The position numbers and the translations under genes are program-made. Under the pieces are notes generated by a model that did no database searches, was not told the DNA's origin, and saw only the letters and a list, made by a program, of their open reading frames with translations. Positions 34,501 through 46,492 of a stretch of 64,000 nucleotides of DNA are shown piece after piece. Every line of letters begins with the position of its first letter. Position 1 is the stretch's first letter. The stretch covers positions 6,197,328 to 6,261,327 of the forward strand of contig CM030851.1 in assembly GCA_018105865.1 (NCBI GenBank). The letters run 5' to 3'. Source of the stretch: Metaphire vulgaris (lineage: Eukaryota > Annelida > Clitellata > Crassiclitellata > Megascolecidae).

Positions 34501-35072
34501 AGTTGTCCTTTGGTCATATTTAGACACAGTAAAACACCCAATTTTGTGGCACAATTTTTTGCAGTAGAAATTGCCAGAGATGTTTGTCATTGCAGCGGTC
34601 TGCGTACCTGCGCACAGCCGTGCGTGTTAAAAGAGAGCGTTCTGGTGCTGAGTCATTCCCAGTACCTGTCTGGGCGCGTCGTTGCTCTCCGCTTCTTTAC
34701 CTGCCCTGTGTCTGTTGCCCATCACCTGTGCCTTTCGTCTCGGCACCTGGGCAGTGACCGGGGTGCATCGGTTGCTGTCTGCACACGCTGGCTCAGCTCA
34801 GCGCACTGCGGCGCACAGCGCTCGATCGGCGTGTCATAACACACATTGGGAAGAATGTCTCTGTAAAGGTTTGTATGTTTAAACAGACGCCTGGGCTTAA
34901 TTAAACAAACGTCTTCCGTCGTCGTGAATTTCCTTCCGGCTTCTGGGAGATTATCACAGCACAGACGATGAAGGCAAGTTTTGTACTTTAATTGCAAAAA
35001 TTGTCAATTTCTTAACCATTGACAGCAGTTGCATTAGCAGCACAGGGCTATACTTGCACCGAATATATATTA
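34501..35072. other. Intergenic sequence, GC-rich part unassigned
   Basis: 34590-34840 is GC-rich and open in one frame for about 110 codons, but the translation is not recognisable and has no splice support. Confidence 0.3.
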
Positions 35073-35080
35073 TTAATCGG

Positions 35081-35381
35081 CAGTGGCGGTTCCAGGAATT
35101 CTTGGTGGCGGGGGGATGAACAAAATTATAGGAAGTTGGTGTTGGGGATGCAAAGTGAAGAATAAAAAACAAAAGAAAAGAGAGAAAAGGTCATTGTTTG
35201 CCCACTAAATGTTAATAAACCTTGCAAAAAAGGTCAAGCTAAAAAAAGTTGGCAATTCGCAGTATTTTCACTAAATTTTTAAAAAAACTCACCAGAAAAT
35301 AGGCTGACAAGCAAAAAAAGGTCATCCGGAACCCCGGTGGGGAATGCATCCCCAGTCATCAACATGATGGAACCGTCACTG
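35081..35381. mobile_element. hAT MITE, 301 bp
   Basis: Ends CAGTGGCGGTTCCAGG and ATGGAACCGTCACTG; flanks ttaatcgg and ttgatcgg match at 7 of 8. Contains GACAAGCAAAAAAAGGTCAT at 35306. Confidence 0.85.
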
Positions 35382-35612
35382 TTGATCGGCCTGTCTTATT
35401 TCATTAACGTCACAATGATCTTTGCAACTAATTTAAGCATAAGTAAATAAAGGGCGTTCAACAGCAAATTTAAATGATTCATTCACCTGCCGCGCAGTAT
35501 TAATTAAACGATATAGAATTCTATCTCGCTTGCATCTGATATGGCTTTGACGATGGGTAGTAGAAGAATAAATACTAAGACATTCGGTGCTTTATGTTTG
35601 CTATATGATCTA

Positions 35613-35918
35613 CAATGGCGGCTCCAGGATTTCTTGGTGGGGGATGAAATGAATTCATAGGAAGTTGATGGGGGGATGAAAAAAATAAGGGAAAAATCAA
35701 TACACCTTGCCGACAAAGGCTGACAAAGGAGAATTTTGTTCTCTAATTTTACTGCATTTTTACCGAAAAATAGGCATACAAGCAAAAAAGGTCATCCACA
35801 GTTTTCCCCCGTAGTTCTACTAAACTTTTACCCAAAAAATAGGTTTCACAAGCGAAAAAATCCGGAAGTCCAGTGGGGGGATGCATCCCCACTCATCTCT
35901 CACGTGGTACCGCCACTG
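35613..35918. mobile_element. hAT MITE, 306 bp, same family
   Basis: Ends CAATGGCGGCTCCAGGATT and GTGGTACCGCCACTG; flanks atgatcta and atggccta match at 6 of 8. Shares internal words with 35081-35381, including CAAGCAAAAAAGGTCATCC. Confidence 0.82.
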
Positions 35919-35989
35919 ATGGCCTAACTTAGCTAAGAACCTAAGAACAACTTAGCTTTATTACCATGGGTTTGTGCCAGCCATTTCAG

Positions 35990-36107
35990 TCTCTGTCTCT
36001 CTGTCTCTCTATCTCTGTCTCTGTCTCTCTCTCTGTCTCTCTCTCTCTGTCTCTGTATCTGTCTCTCTCTGTCTCTGTCTGTCTGTCTGTCTGTCTCTGT
36101 CTCTGTC

Positions 36108-36190
<83 letters not shown>
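35990..36190. repeat. (TCTG)n/(TC)n compound microsatellite
   Basis: Mixed TCTG and TC words changing to pure TC at about 36148-36190. Confidence 0.95.
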
Positions 36191-36192
<2 letters not shown>

Positions 36193-36494
36193 GTACACCA
36201 TCAGCGATCGCTAGAATAGCGCCACCTCTTAACGACGTGCGGTTTACCTGTAAGATGATTTCATTTATTGCATCTTTATTGATCTGATATCGAAAGGAAC
36301 GTTTGACGTTTGCGGCTGCAGCGCAAAAACACTGGCCATCAATTGACTTCTGTTCTTAACAGCGAAGAAACCCAGTCGCTTGATTATCAGAACAGCATAT
36401 ATAAGCACTATGCACATGCATAACATAATTAATATACACGCATATATTTTTCAGCTTATATAGTAGAGGTAAAAGTAGTTCCGTACCTTATCAT

Positions 36495-36785
36495 CGCCGG
36501 ACCCTACAGTCGAGTGTAGGGTCCGGCGCTGATCTCCGGTTACTAGGCAGCAGCGACGTAGGAGGTTTACACAATAATAATCTAGGGTTGGCTGCCATGA
36601 CTTTTTCTAAGACTCACGGTTTACCTTCGCAGCTTAACGCTGCTGCCAATTTATCGACGCCTAAGCGATGATTGACTTGGTTGGCCACCGGCACCATGAC
36701 TAGGTCCCGGAATGGTCACCAATCCAAGTACTAACCGCGCTCGACGCTGCTTGCTTCGGTGTTGTGACGGGAACCGATCGCACAG
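36495..36785 (-). mobile_element. 5S rRNA-headed SINE (SINE3-like), minus strand
   Basis: On the minus strand it reads caacaccgaagcaagcag, then GCGGTTAGTACTTGGATTGG and TGACCATTCCGGGACC, matching the internal promoter and 3' part of 5S rRNA (GGTTAGTACTTGGATGGG). The body continues with gctgcgaaggtaaaccg and the tail AACCGGAGATCAGCGCCGGA, shared with the tRNA-headed SINEs here. Located just upstream of the forkhead gene. Confidence 0.8.
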
Positions 36786-36918
36786 CGCCAGGTAGATCGA
36801 TACAGTGTTGGGTACATATGTCATATGCTATATTTATGCTTTATGTATTGTATGTATACCCCGTCTAAAGTATGACTGTATCCCTGTGTAGCGCGGTCTA
36901 TGTTAGCAAACGGCAGAG

Positions 36919-39066
<2,148 letters not shown>

Positions 39067-39244
39067 GCGTGTTTCGGTTTCTGGATATCCCAGTGATGTT
39101 TCAAAGATTTGCTGTTCAAGGATTTTCACTTCTGATGAAACAATCTGTCTGTGGAGTGATCGACGAACGATGAAATGAGAACGACGAACGACTTAATCAA
39201 AGCACTGAGCGGATTTAAGAGAAATTAATTATCTTTCAGTCAAA

Positions 39245-39250
39245 AATAAA
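39245..39250 (+). promoter_or_regulatory. Poly(A) signal AATAAA of the forkhead gene
   Basis: Canonical AATAAA 179 bases after the forkhead stop codon. Confidence 0.5.
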
Positions 39251-39951
39251 TCACCATTGGCCATCAATCCACAAAATCCATATCGAAAAACAAATTGAAA
39301 CTATTCTTTTCAAGAAATCTTACGGCGAAATCCCCACCACAGGTCTACATTCTGTCCACTGCAAATCTACAACCGTGACCACCACGGATCACGGATTACA
39401 GACTGTGGATTTTACGCAGAGATTAAATGCTCGTGAATAAGCTGGTACACTGCGCCAAGCTGTCGGGCAGCGCTATAGACATTTTGTTTTACTTACGTAC
39501 TTACGTACTTACTTATCTACTTACTTGCTTGCTTACTTATTTACCATCTTGACAAAGTTGGATCCTTTGTATTTTACAAAGTCACAATGCCTTTCAAGAT
39601 ACTCAAACCGTTTCTTATACGAGATGATGTCATCGAGGATATTACCTGAAGGATGTAAACAAATTCCTTTAAAATAGTCGAGCGCTATATGAATCGGCAT
39701 CAACAGTTCCGAGATCGAGAGAAATTGCGAATTTCAAACGATTCAATGGCATCATGGCGAACGCGCTGATCTTCTTTCATCTGATGACATCGTCGTCGTC
39801 ATCACGTGACTCAATAGCTATTCTAATGATTAAATTGAAGTGCTTCGTAAAAATTAAAATTCAAAGGCGCCCTTTAGTTTTCAAACTGTCGTGATTTGTG
39901 CACTGATAGGATTGAGCGCTCACTAAAGACGACTTCGTTATTTTGAAACCG
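39251..39951. other. Downstream of the forkhead gene, nothing recognised
   Basis: Short (CTTA)-rich stretch at 39490-39545. No gene. Confidence 0.3.
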
Positions 39952-39959
39952 GGGTCCTA

Positions 39960-40223
39960 CAGTGGCGTAGCGAGGGTGGCAGAGGGGCGAAGCGCCCCAG
40001 GCGGTACTTGCCCTAGCTGGCGGCATTTTCGAGATTTTCTTTAAAATTATAATTATTAGGTTTTTTGCTTGTCAGACTTGTTAAGAGACTTGATAACGTT
40101 GTTTTTTGCTTGTCAGACTGCTTTTAAGACTTGATTGGTAAGGGTTTTCCAGGAAATTTTGAAATTTTGGAGGCGGCACTTTTTTTCTCGCCCCGGGCGG
40201 CACTTTGTCTCGCTACGCCACTG
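39960..40223. mobile_element. hAT MITE, 264 bp
   Basis: Ends CAGTGGCGTAGCGAGGG and GTCTCGCTACGCCACTG; perfect 8-bp duplication gggtccta at 39952-39959 and 40224-40231. Same family as 18535. Carries two inverted copies of GACAAGCAAAAAA (about 40060 and 40101). Confidence 0.92.
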
Positions 40224-40231
40224 GGGTCCTA

Positions 40232-40744
40232 GAACACAAAACGACAATCCTGTCTGACTTTACAGAGGCCAGTTCATCTTGCGCTACTTTTCACAGCGGT
40301 TCTTCACCTGCTATAACCCGAAATGCCCAAGGACCTGAGGGCTACGCGGCTAAGTTCGTCAATGCAGGCGTTTATTTAATTCCAAAGAGGATTAGCTTAC
40401 TTTTAGAATGGCAACTAAATGAAAGCTCACTTTTTCTATGGATTAATTCGGTGGACGAGTGACGAGCAAAGGCCGGGAACTTTATTGGCATTTCACTTAC
40501 CCAAAACTCCCCCTTGGCTGCCAAAAACAAAATATTTTAATGAGTTTCCATGCATTTCTAATTGTTGGCTTTCTTTTGGGGGTCAAAACCCCCTTGGGTA
40601 TAGAACTTAAAGTTGTTTAAGAGGCGAGGATCTTTTTATGCTTGTCAGAAAAGGAGAGATGTTTATTGTTCGTCCTGTAAAGGGCCGACGAAATTTTTTA
40701 CATACTTTTTTTCCATTTTCGGACGCGGTTCGCTTTTGTTTTCT
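40232..40744. other. Intergenic sequence with MITE-like words
   Basis: 40570-40665 has ggggtcaaaacccccttggg and a tttttatgcttgtcag word like those inside the hAT MITEs; ends not found. Confidence 0.35.
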
Positions 40745-40945
40745 CTATGGTAACGTTGGACGATGGAGAAGAAGGTCGCTGGTTCAAGACCCACAGGAGC
40801 TCTACTTAGCATGGTTTAAAGTGGCTTAGAAGGCATTACTGCCTGTGTGAAAGCCACTAGGGGCACTATAACGGGGCTTGAACCCGCTCCGTCAGCCTGA
40901 CGCTCCAGCACGTAACCCACTCTGCCATCTTCCGCCCCCTTAACA
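40745..40945 (-). mobile_element. Two SINE heads in opposite orientation
   Basis: 40750-40800 on the + strand carries gatggagaagaaggtcgctg and box B GGTTCAAGACC of the first SINE type. 40815-40945 on the minus strand is the second type: ggcggaagatggcagagtgg, box B GGTTCAAGCCC. Confidence 0.7.
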
Positions 40946-41189
40946 AGTTATAAAACTTCAACAACTTGAAAAATAAAAATGCTTTTAAGTTTTAAGTATT
41001 TATACTTTTAATTCGTGAAAGTTGGAGTTATTGTGAGAACATAGAAATGCAATAACAGCTAAGCTTATGCCTACAAGTTTTCCCTACTGAGTCTAGTTTG
41101 TACTTTTCTAGTTTGCTCTATAACGACATGTCTTTACAATAGGTTTTATCTGATCTTAATTTCATGAATTGAAATTGCTTCTAAGTTTG

Positions 41190-41430
41190 AAGTCATAAGG
41201 TCGACTCAGCCTTCTTTCGCCAGATGGCGATGGCAACTGATTGGCGGATTAATCCGCGGAGTAAACAAGCACGTTGCTGCGTAAAAACACTGACCCCATA
41301 TCATGTAACTTGCACCAGTCGCCTGGCTGAGGGCCTTGGAAACGGAGACCAGCGCCGCCCTATGAGCCTCGAGGTTAGTCTTGAGAGCTCGGGAAGGACT
41401 TTACTTACTTTTTTACCCTGTAAATTATAA
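41190..41430 (+). mobile_element. SINE body and tail (head missing)
   Basis: Starts gtcataaggtcgactcagcc, continues cgccagatggcgatggcaac, then cgcctggctgagggcc and the tail GGAGACCAGCGCCGCC, gctcgggaaggactttactt. Confidence 0.8.
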
Positions 41431-42530
41431 AATGAACTTCATTTGCGTTACATTATGAAGTCTATGAAATCTATCGATTCAAAGCAGACGTTATTTATAC
41501 GGATACGACAGTCTTGACTCTTCAGTTATCAATAACAGACAGTTGATTAACTGTAGCTGTCTGTGGAGACATTAAAGGTGTTCCCCGTGCCTGATAAACG
41601 CCACAGCAGAACTTGAGCGATGCGTGGCGTATGGTCACAACCAAAGAACCTTGAGATAGAACACACTACCTACGAAACAGACCGGGTGGTTAGTTGATAA
41701 TGCAGGCCACGAACTAAAACATTAAATACTAGAACACACCGGTATACTCCATCCATAGTACCTAGCTATAAGCGCACACACACACACATTCGCCATACAC
41801 AATAATATTTTAGTGCCAAGGTGCCTATGGCATGCACCGACATTCCGACAAATAAAGGGGCCGTGGAAGCCTCGTTTTCACCTTTGGTTAAACCTCGTTT
41901 TCGCCTTTGGAATGACGTCATCACTTTGTACTTAACCATCGTTACCGATTGAAAGATTCCAGGCTTCCACTGTATCTGCCAGGAGAGTTCTGCTCAGCCA
42001 GTGTGGATCGTTGGCGTCAGCATCTGTACATCGAAACGAAGCATAAAACACGGTAGTCTTTGGGGGCTAGACTGAGGCCACTGATAATTGGCTGGAACTC
42101 TGTCTGTGCTGATGGAGATGCCTCCGATTCGGGTTCTGTCGTATCGCGGCGATGCACGCCGTAGGCAGAATCGTTTTGTCTTCAGTGTTCGCAGCTCAAC
42201 CGGCAGCACAGGCTTCTATATCCTATTATACAGATTCAGTCGGTTGAAAAAGAGATAGCGGCAGGCATCGAGCGTAAATCTCTTCGTTTGTTGACTTTTA
42301 GCGTTCGGGCGAAAGAGAAAGCGGTCTCGGGGCGTAACTAACACTGAGACGATCTGCGCCCTTTTAACTAAAGGCCACAACAATCGAATGAGCGATGAAT
42401 CTTCTTCCTCCTCAGAGTCTGACCTGAAGTTCATAAATCGGATGCTCTACTAAAGTGAGAATTACAATTTAAACTTTCTTCTTTTCACAAAGTAAATAAT
42501 ATGCACCAAAACTGCTACATGGATACCGTC
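41431..42530. other. Intergenic sequence, nothing recognised
   Basis: Short (CA)n at 41778-41790. 41990-42230 is open on the minus strand for 71 codons with no recognisable product. Confidence 0.3.
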
Positions 42531-42534
42531 GTGT

Positions 42535-42641
42535 CAGCGTCATCATCGTCATCATCGTCATCATCATCATCGTCATCGTCATCATCGTCATCGTCATCAT
42601 CCTCATCGTCGTCATCGTCATCATCATCGTCCTCATCATCC

Positions 42642-42695
<54 letters not shown>

Positions 42696-42710
42696 ATCAA
42701 TCAATCAGCA
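42535..42710. repeat. (ATC)n/(GTC)n microsatellite
   Basis: About 55 CAT/CGT units with a pure CAT end, closing with CAAT words. Confidence 0.95.
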
Positions 42711-43009
42711 ATACGTAGCCATCGGGGGTCGTAGTGTCGCCCCTTCTGTCCACGTCTTCGAAGTATGGCGCTTAGCCGTAGAGCGGCAGGCGAAGGAGCG
42801 TGTTGAGGTGGCTTAGATATTGGACGTCACTGTCAATATTAATATGCTTCTGTAGACAAAATATGCGAAAGAAATGGACAGAAACAGATGGACTGGTAAT
42901 GGTTAAAAAATACCGATGACGCATTTGAAATGCTGGATTATAATTATGATGTTTAACAGCGTAACAAGAATTCATTAATCTATCTTCTCTCACCACAGGT
43001 ATTTTCACG

Positions 43010-44180
43010 TTCTCGTTTAAAAACTCTCCTTCTAAAAAAGCCTGTCCTTGACAGAGAAGACCTTAATAACTATTGCCTCATCTCAAATCTTTCTCTCCGA
43101 TCAAAACTCACCGAGAAACTTGTGCTTTCTCGACTCACAAAACACCTCTCAAACAATTCACTACATAACGCTCATCAATCCGCCTACACTAAACATCACT
43201 CAACAGAAACTGTCCTCGCCTACATTCACGACAGACTCCTAACCGCAATCGGTCTCTGGCAAGTCACCGGCCGTTACCTCATTGACCTTGACCTTTCTGC
43301 AGCATTTGATACTATCGATCATAACATTTTACTCGAGCGACTGACTCTGCCCCCAGTTCGGTATACCCGACAAAGCTCATCACTGCATGGTTCAAATCCT
43401 ACCTCAAGCCTCGTTCCCTCCAAGTTTCATGTCTCAAACAAACCTCACCATCCATATAGCGTATATTTCGGAGCGCCTCAAGGGCCTGTCCTTGGGCGGG
43501 TATTGTTCAGTCTCTATGCCACGCCACTATCATCCTTAATCACCTCCCTCAACTTGAATCACCAACTCTATGCCGACGACACACAGTTATTCATTTCCTC
43601 TCCACCTTCTTCATTTAACACATCAATCACTGCACTTCAATCGGCATTTTCGCACTTTCGTCTATTTCATCATAAGTGTAATCTAACGTTCTTGCTTTCA
43701 ATCCATCCGAAATAGAGTTCCTCTTAATAGGTCTATCCCAACGGATTAAAAAAATTGACAGTCCCAAGCTAGTTTTGACTTCAGACACCACAATAATCCC
43801 TGCTCAAACTGCAAAAAAATTTGGTTTCAAATTTGATTCATTCTTTAAATTTCGAATCACAAATCTCTCAACTTTCAAAAGCCTGCTACGCCCATATTCG
43901 TGATCTACGCCGCCCTCGTCCTTGCCTCGACTTCAAAACCGCCTCCACAATCGCCACTTTAATAGTCCATTCCAGACTAGCCTACTGCAACTCCCTCTAC
44001 TATTGCCTTCCAAAAGCCTCCATCAACAAGTTGCACAATCAATTCAAAATGCACTTGCCCGAGCAGTTACTAAATCACCAAACTTCTGCAATATCTCACC
44101 TATACTGAAGTCATTTTCCTCCGTAGCTATACCAACCCAGCCCACCCCGCCGCCTCATGGAAACACTGACCTTTGCCCGG
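43010..44180 (+). pseudogene. Decayed CR1/L2-like LINE (RT region)
   Basis: The + strand shows NNYCLISNLSLRSKLTEKLV, AHQSAYTKHHSTETVL, DLDLSAAFDTIDHNILLERL (43230-43350), GAPQGPVLGRVLF, HQLYADDTQLFIS (43560) and LRRPRPCLDFKTASTIATLI (43890), the ordered RT core through C-terminal part, broken by frameshifts. The YADD catalytic box is intact. Both ends are missing. Confidence 0.85.
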
Positions 44181-44949
44181 CTGACAATTCACCTAGCCCA
44201 TAGCTATTTCAAGAAAGATAAGGCACATAAGAATAAGCAGCTACTACTGTACTGTGGGGGCGGGAAGTTAGCAAGGGTGGGAAGTTAGCAGAGGCGGGAA
44301 GTTAACAGAGTGGTAACACCGTAGGACGATGAAGCAGAAGGTCGCGGGTTCGAGCCCCGCAGGAGCCCTAAGGTCGACTCAGCGTTACTCGCTAGTTGAC
44401 GATGGTAAACTGAAGTGCAGTGGCAAGAGGCTGCGATAAGTCAAACATGAACGCTACGCCAGTGTTTTCCAAACTGTGGGTCGCGACCCAAAAGTGGGTC
44501 GCAGGGATCAGTCTAATGGGTCGCGGGGCAGCGCGAAATTGGATTCAAAAGTGCCATTTTCTTTTCTAACCAATGCCACAAAGTCACAAGCCTTGAAATT
44601 TGCAAGTAGGTTTAAAGAAATTTTATATATCCAATCCTCCATACACGACTCATTAAAATTAGTAGTGTTTATCCAATTTTAACTGACGATACCTTTGCAT
44701 GGTCGCGGCGCTGAAGTGGTAGAAGTTCCAAAACGTTTGGAGAAACCCTAGACTATAACACTTGCAAAAATTAATCTTATCTTATTATATAATTCTCGAT
44801 GTCCGGTCGGCGAATCCGGCGAATCTGTCTGTCGGTCACGATACACGGCAGATTTTGTAAGACGCTGTTGTCATTGACAACCAAATATTGTTTAATCAAA
44901 ACTGTATTATAATCAACGGAGCGTTTAACAAAGCGTCTTAATTGCGGCT

Positions 44950-45260
44950 TAAACCCCCGTTCCCCTTCCCTCTCGCCATCCCTCTCCCAATCGCCCCGGC
45001 ACCAACCCATTCCCGCCCCGGTCCCAAACCCCCGTTCCCCTTCCCTTTTTCATCCCCTTCCTTCTACCCATCCCTCTCCCAATCTCCCAGGCCCCAACCC
45101 ATACCCGCCCGCCCTGCCCGACAGGCCCCAAACCCCCGTTCCATCCTCTCTCCTCACCCCTCTCACAACCCTCGTACCTCTCTCCATCCCTCTCCCAATC
45201 GCCCCGGCCCCAACCCATCACCGCTCCGCCCTATCCCACCGGCCCCAAACCCCATTCCCA
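44950..45260. repeat. C-rich minisatellite, short array (Helitron copy 1)
   Basis: About three repeats of a unit of roughly 90-110 bases built from ccatccctctcccaatcgcc, ggccccaacccat and caggccccaaacccccgttc. Confidence 0.85.
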
Positions 45261-46226
45261 AACCTACACAACGCTGCTCCGAAAACCTGTACAACCCACT
45301 TTCCTCTTCCCAAACCTCCCTTCCCTCTCCCAATGCCCTGCCCCCGTTATTATATATATATTTATTCCTTCCTAGCCTCAATAGCTATTTTTTTTAAAAA
45401 TTTAACAACTCAAGTGGGGATTAAATTTTCAGACGCTGTCACCGTACTGGGGATTTAATTTTTGGAAAAGCGTTCTTCAGAAATGATTGCTGTAACGTTT
45501 TAAATTTGCTATATCTCAGGCTATATAGGAACTAAAAAGATGAGGTTTGCACCATTGTTTAGATTGTTTATTTCTCTTTCTAACCGTCCGTGCAAAAGAA
45601 AAAAATTTGGGGGTAGAGTCCACTTTACGGCCTAAAATATCACCCTTTCCCCCGAAAAGTTTTTAAAGCCCCCTAGCAAAATATTTTCAGCGGTAACCCC
45701 ACTTTGGTCAGCGGCAATGTTGTAAAGGGATGTCAGAGGAACAAAATAAATCAAAATGTTTGAAAATCGGTTGACATTTGGCAAAGATCTATCAATTCTA
45801 GCCCGATGACCCCAATGTTTGAACATAAGTATTATGAGCGAATTTCGCGTAAGTTTTGAATTCTGAGAAAGTTTCCAAATTTTTTGAATTTGCTATATCT
45901 CAGGCTGTATAAGAGTTAAGAAGATGAGGTTTGCACCATTGTTTAGCTTTTTTATTCCTCTTTCTAACCGTCCGTGCAAAACAAAAAGTTCAGCGTTCAC
46001 GAGCTTTCCGACAATCAAGTGAGAATGAGGAGCAGGTGGTTGCTCGGCGTGAAAAAGCAGCACAGCAAACAAAGAGAATCAAGCAGTGCATGTCGTTCGA
46101 CACTGCCAAATCATTACACTTACCTTGACTATCAAGTTTCAGCAAATTCCTGCGAATGGGCGTTAACTCGGTTGAAGGAAAAGGCGGCGATTTAAGGAAA
46201 TTAATTGCGCAAAATGCTATTGCATT

Positions 46227-46421
46227 CAGGGTCGGCGCTAGGGGGGGGGGGTGTGTCCGTGGGTCCGGACCCACCCAGCCCAGGGCAGGGGCACCCAAGC
46301 AAATCGTTCAAATACGCAGAAAAATGTCGATTGGGGGGTGAGGGGTAGTCTGAGCCGGCGGGTCCTGGCTGTGTAGATTGCATTAGACCCACCCAGTCAA
46401 CAAAACCCAGCGCCGCCCCTG
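46227..46421. mobile_element. hAT-type MITE, 195 bp, in Helitron copy 1
   Basis: Ends CAGGGTCGGCGCTAGG and CCAGCGCCGCCCCTG; flanks attgcatt and attgcatc match at 7 of 8. Helitron copy 2 has the empty site (ctattgcatttgcgcaaaat at 48360-48379). Confidence 0.88.
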
Positions 46422-46492
46422 ATTGCATCTGCACAAAATCGGGTGGTAAAATAGCCAATCTCCCCCGTCATTTTTGACGGGTAAGCACCTAG

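Larger units (their letters stand above)
44780..46492 (+). mobile_element. Helitron (non-autonomous), tandem copy 1
   Basis: Starts TCTTATTATATAATTCTCGA after an A and ends CTAG at 46489-46492. A hairpin CCCGTCA-tttt-TGACGGG (46464-46481) precedes the CTAG by 7 bases. These are the TC...hairpin...CTRR features of Helitrons. There is no Rep/helicase. It holds a C-rich minisatellite at about 44950-45260 and the MITE at 46227. Confidence 0.88.

Noticed and set aside
34510..34839. 109-codon + strand open frame in GC-rich DNA
   Set aside because: No motif, no splice signals and competing open frames on both strands.
35966..36219. Leu/Ser/Val open frames of about 80 codons
   Set aside because: Product of the (TCTG)n/(TC)n microsatellite.
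36670..36785. Possible 5S rRNA gene
   Set aside because: Only the middle and 3' part resemble 5S, with several changes, and it continues into a SINE body.
42469..42734. Poly-Ser, poly-Met and poly-Asp open frames
   Set aside because: All come from the (ATC)n microsatellite read in different frames.
44942..45397. 151-codon Pro-rich open frame
   Set aside because: Same minisatellite in Helitron copy 1.
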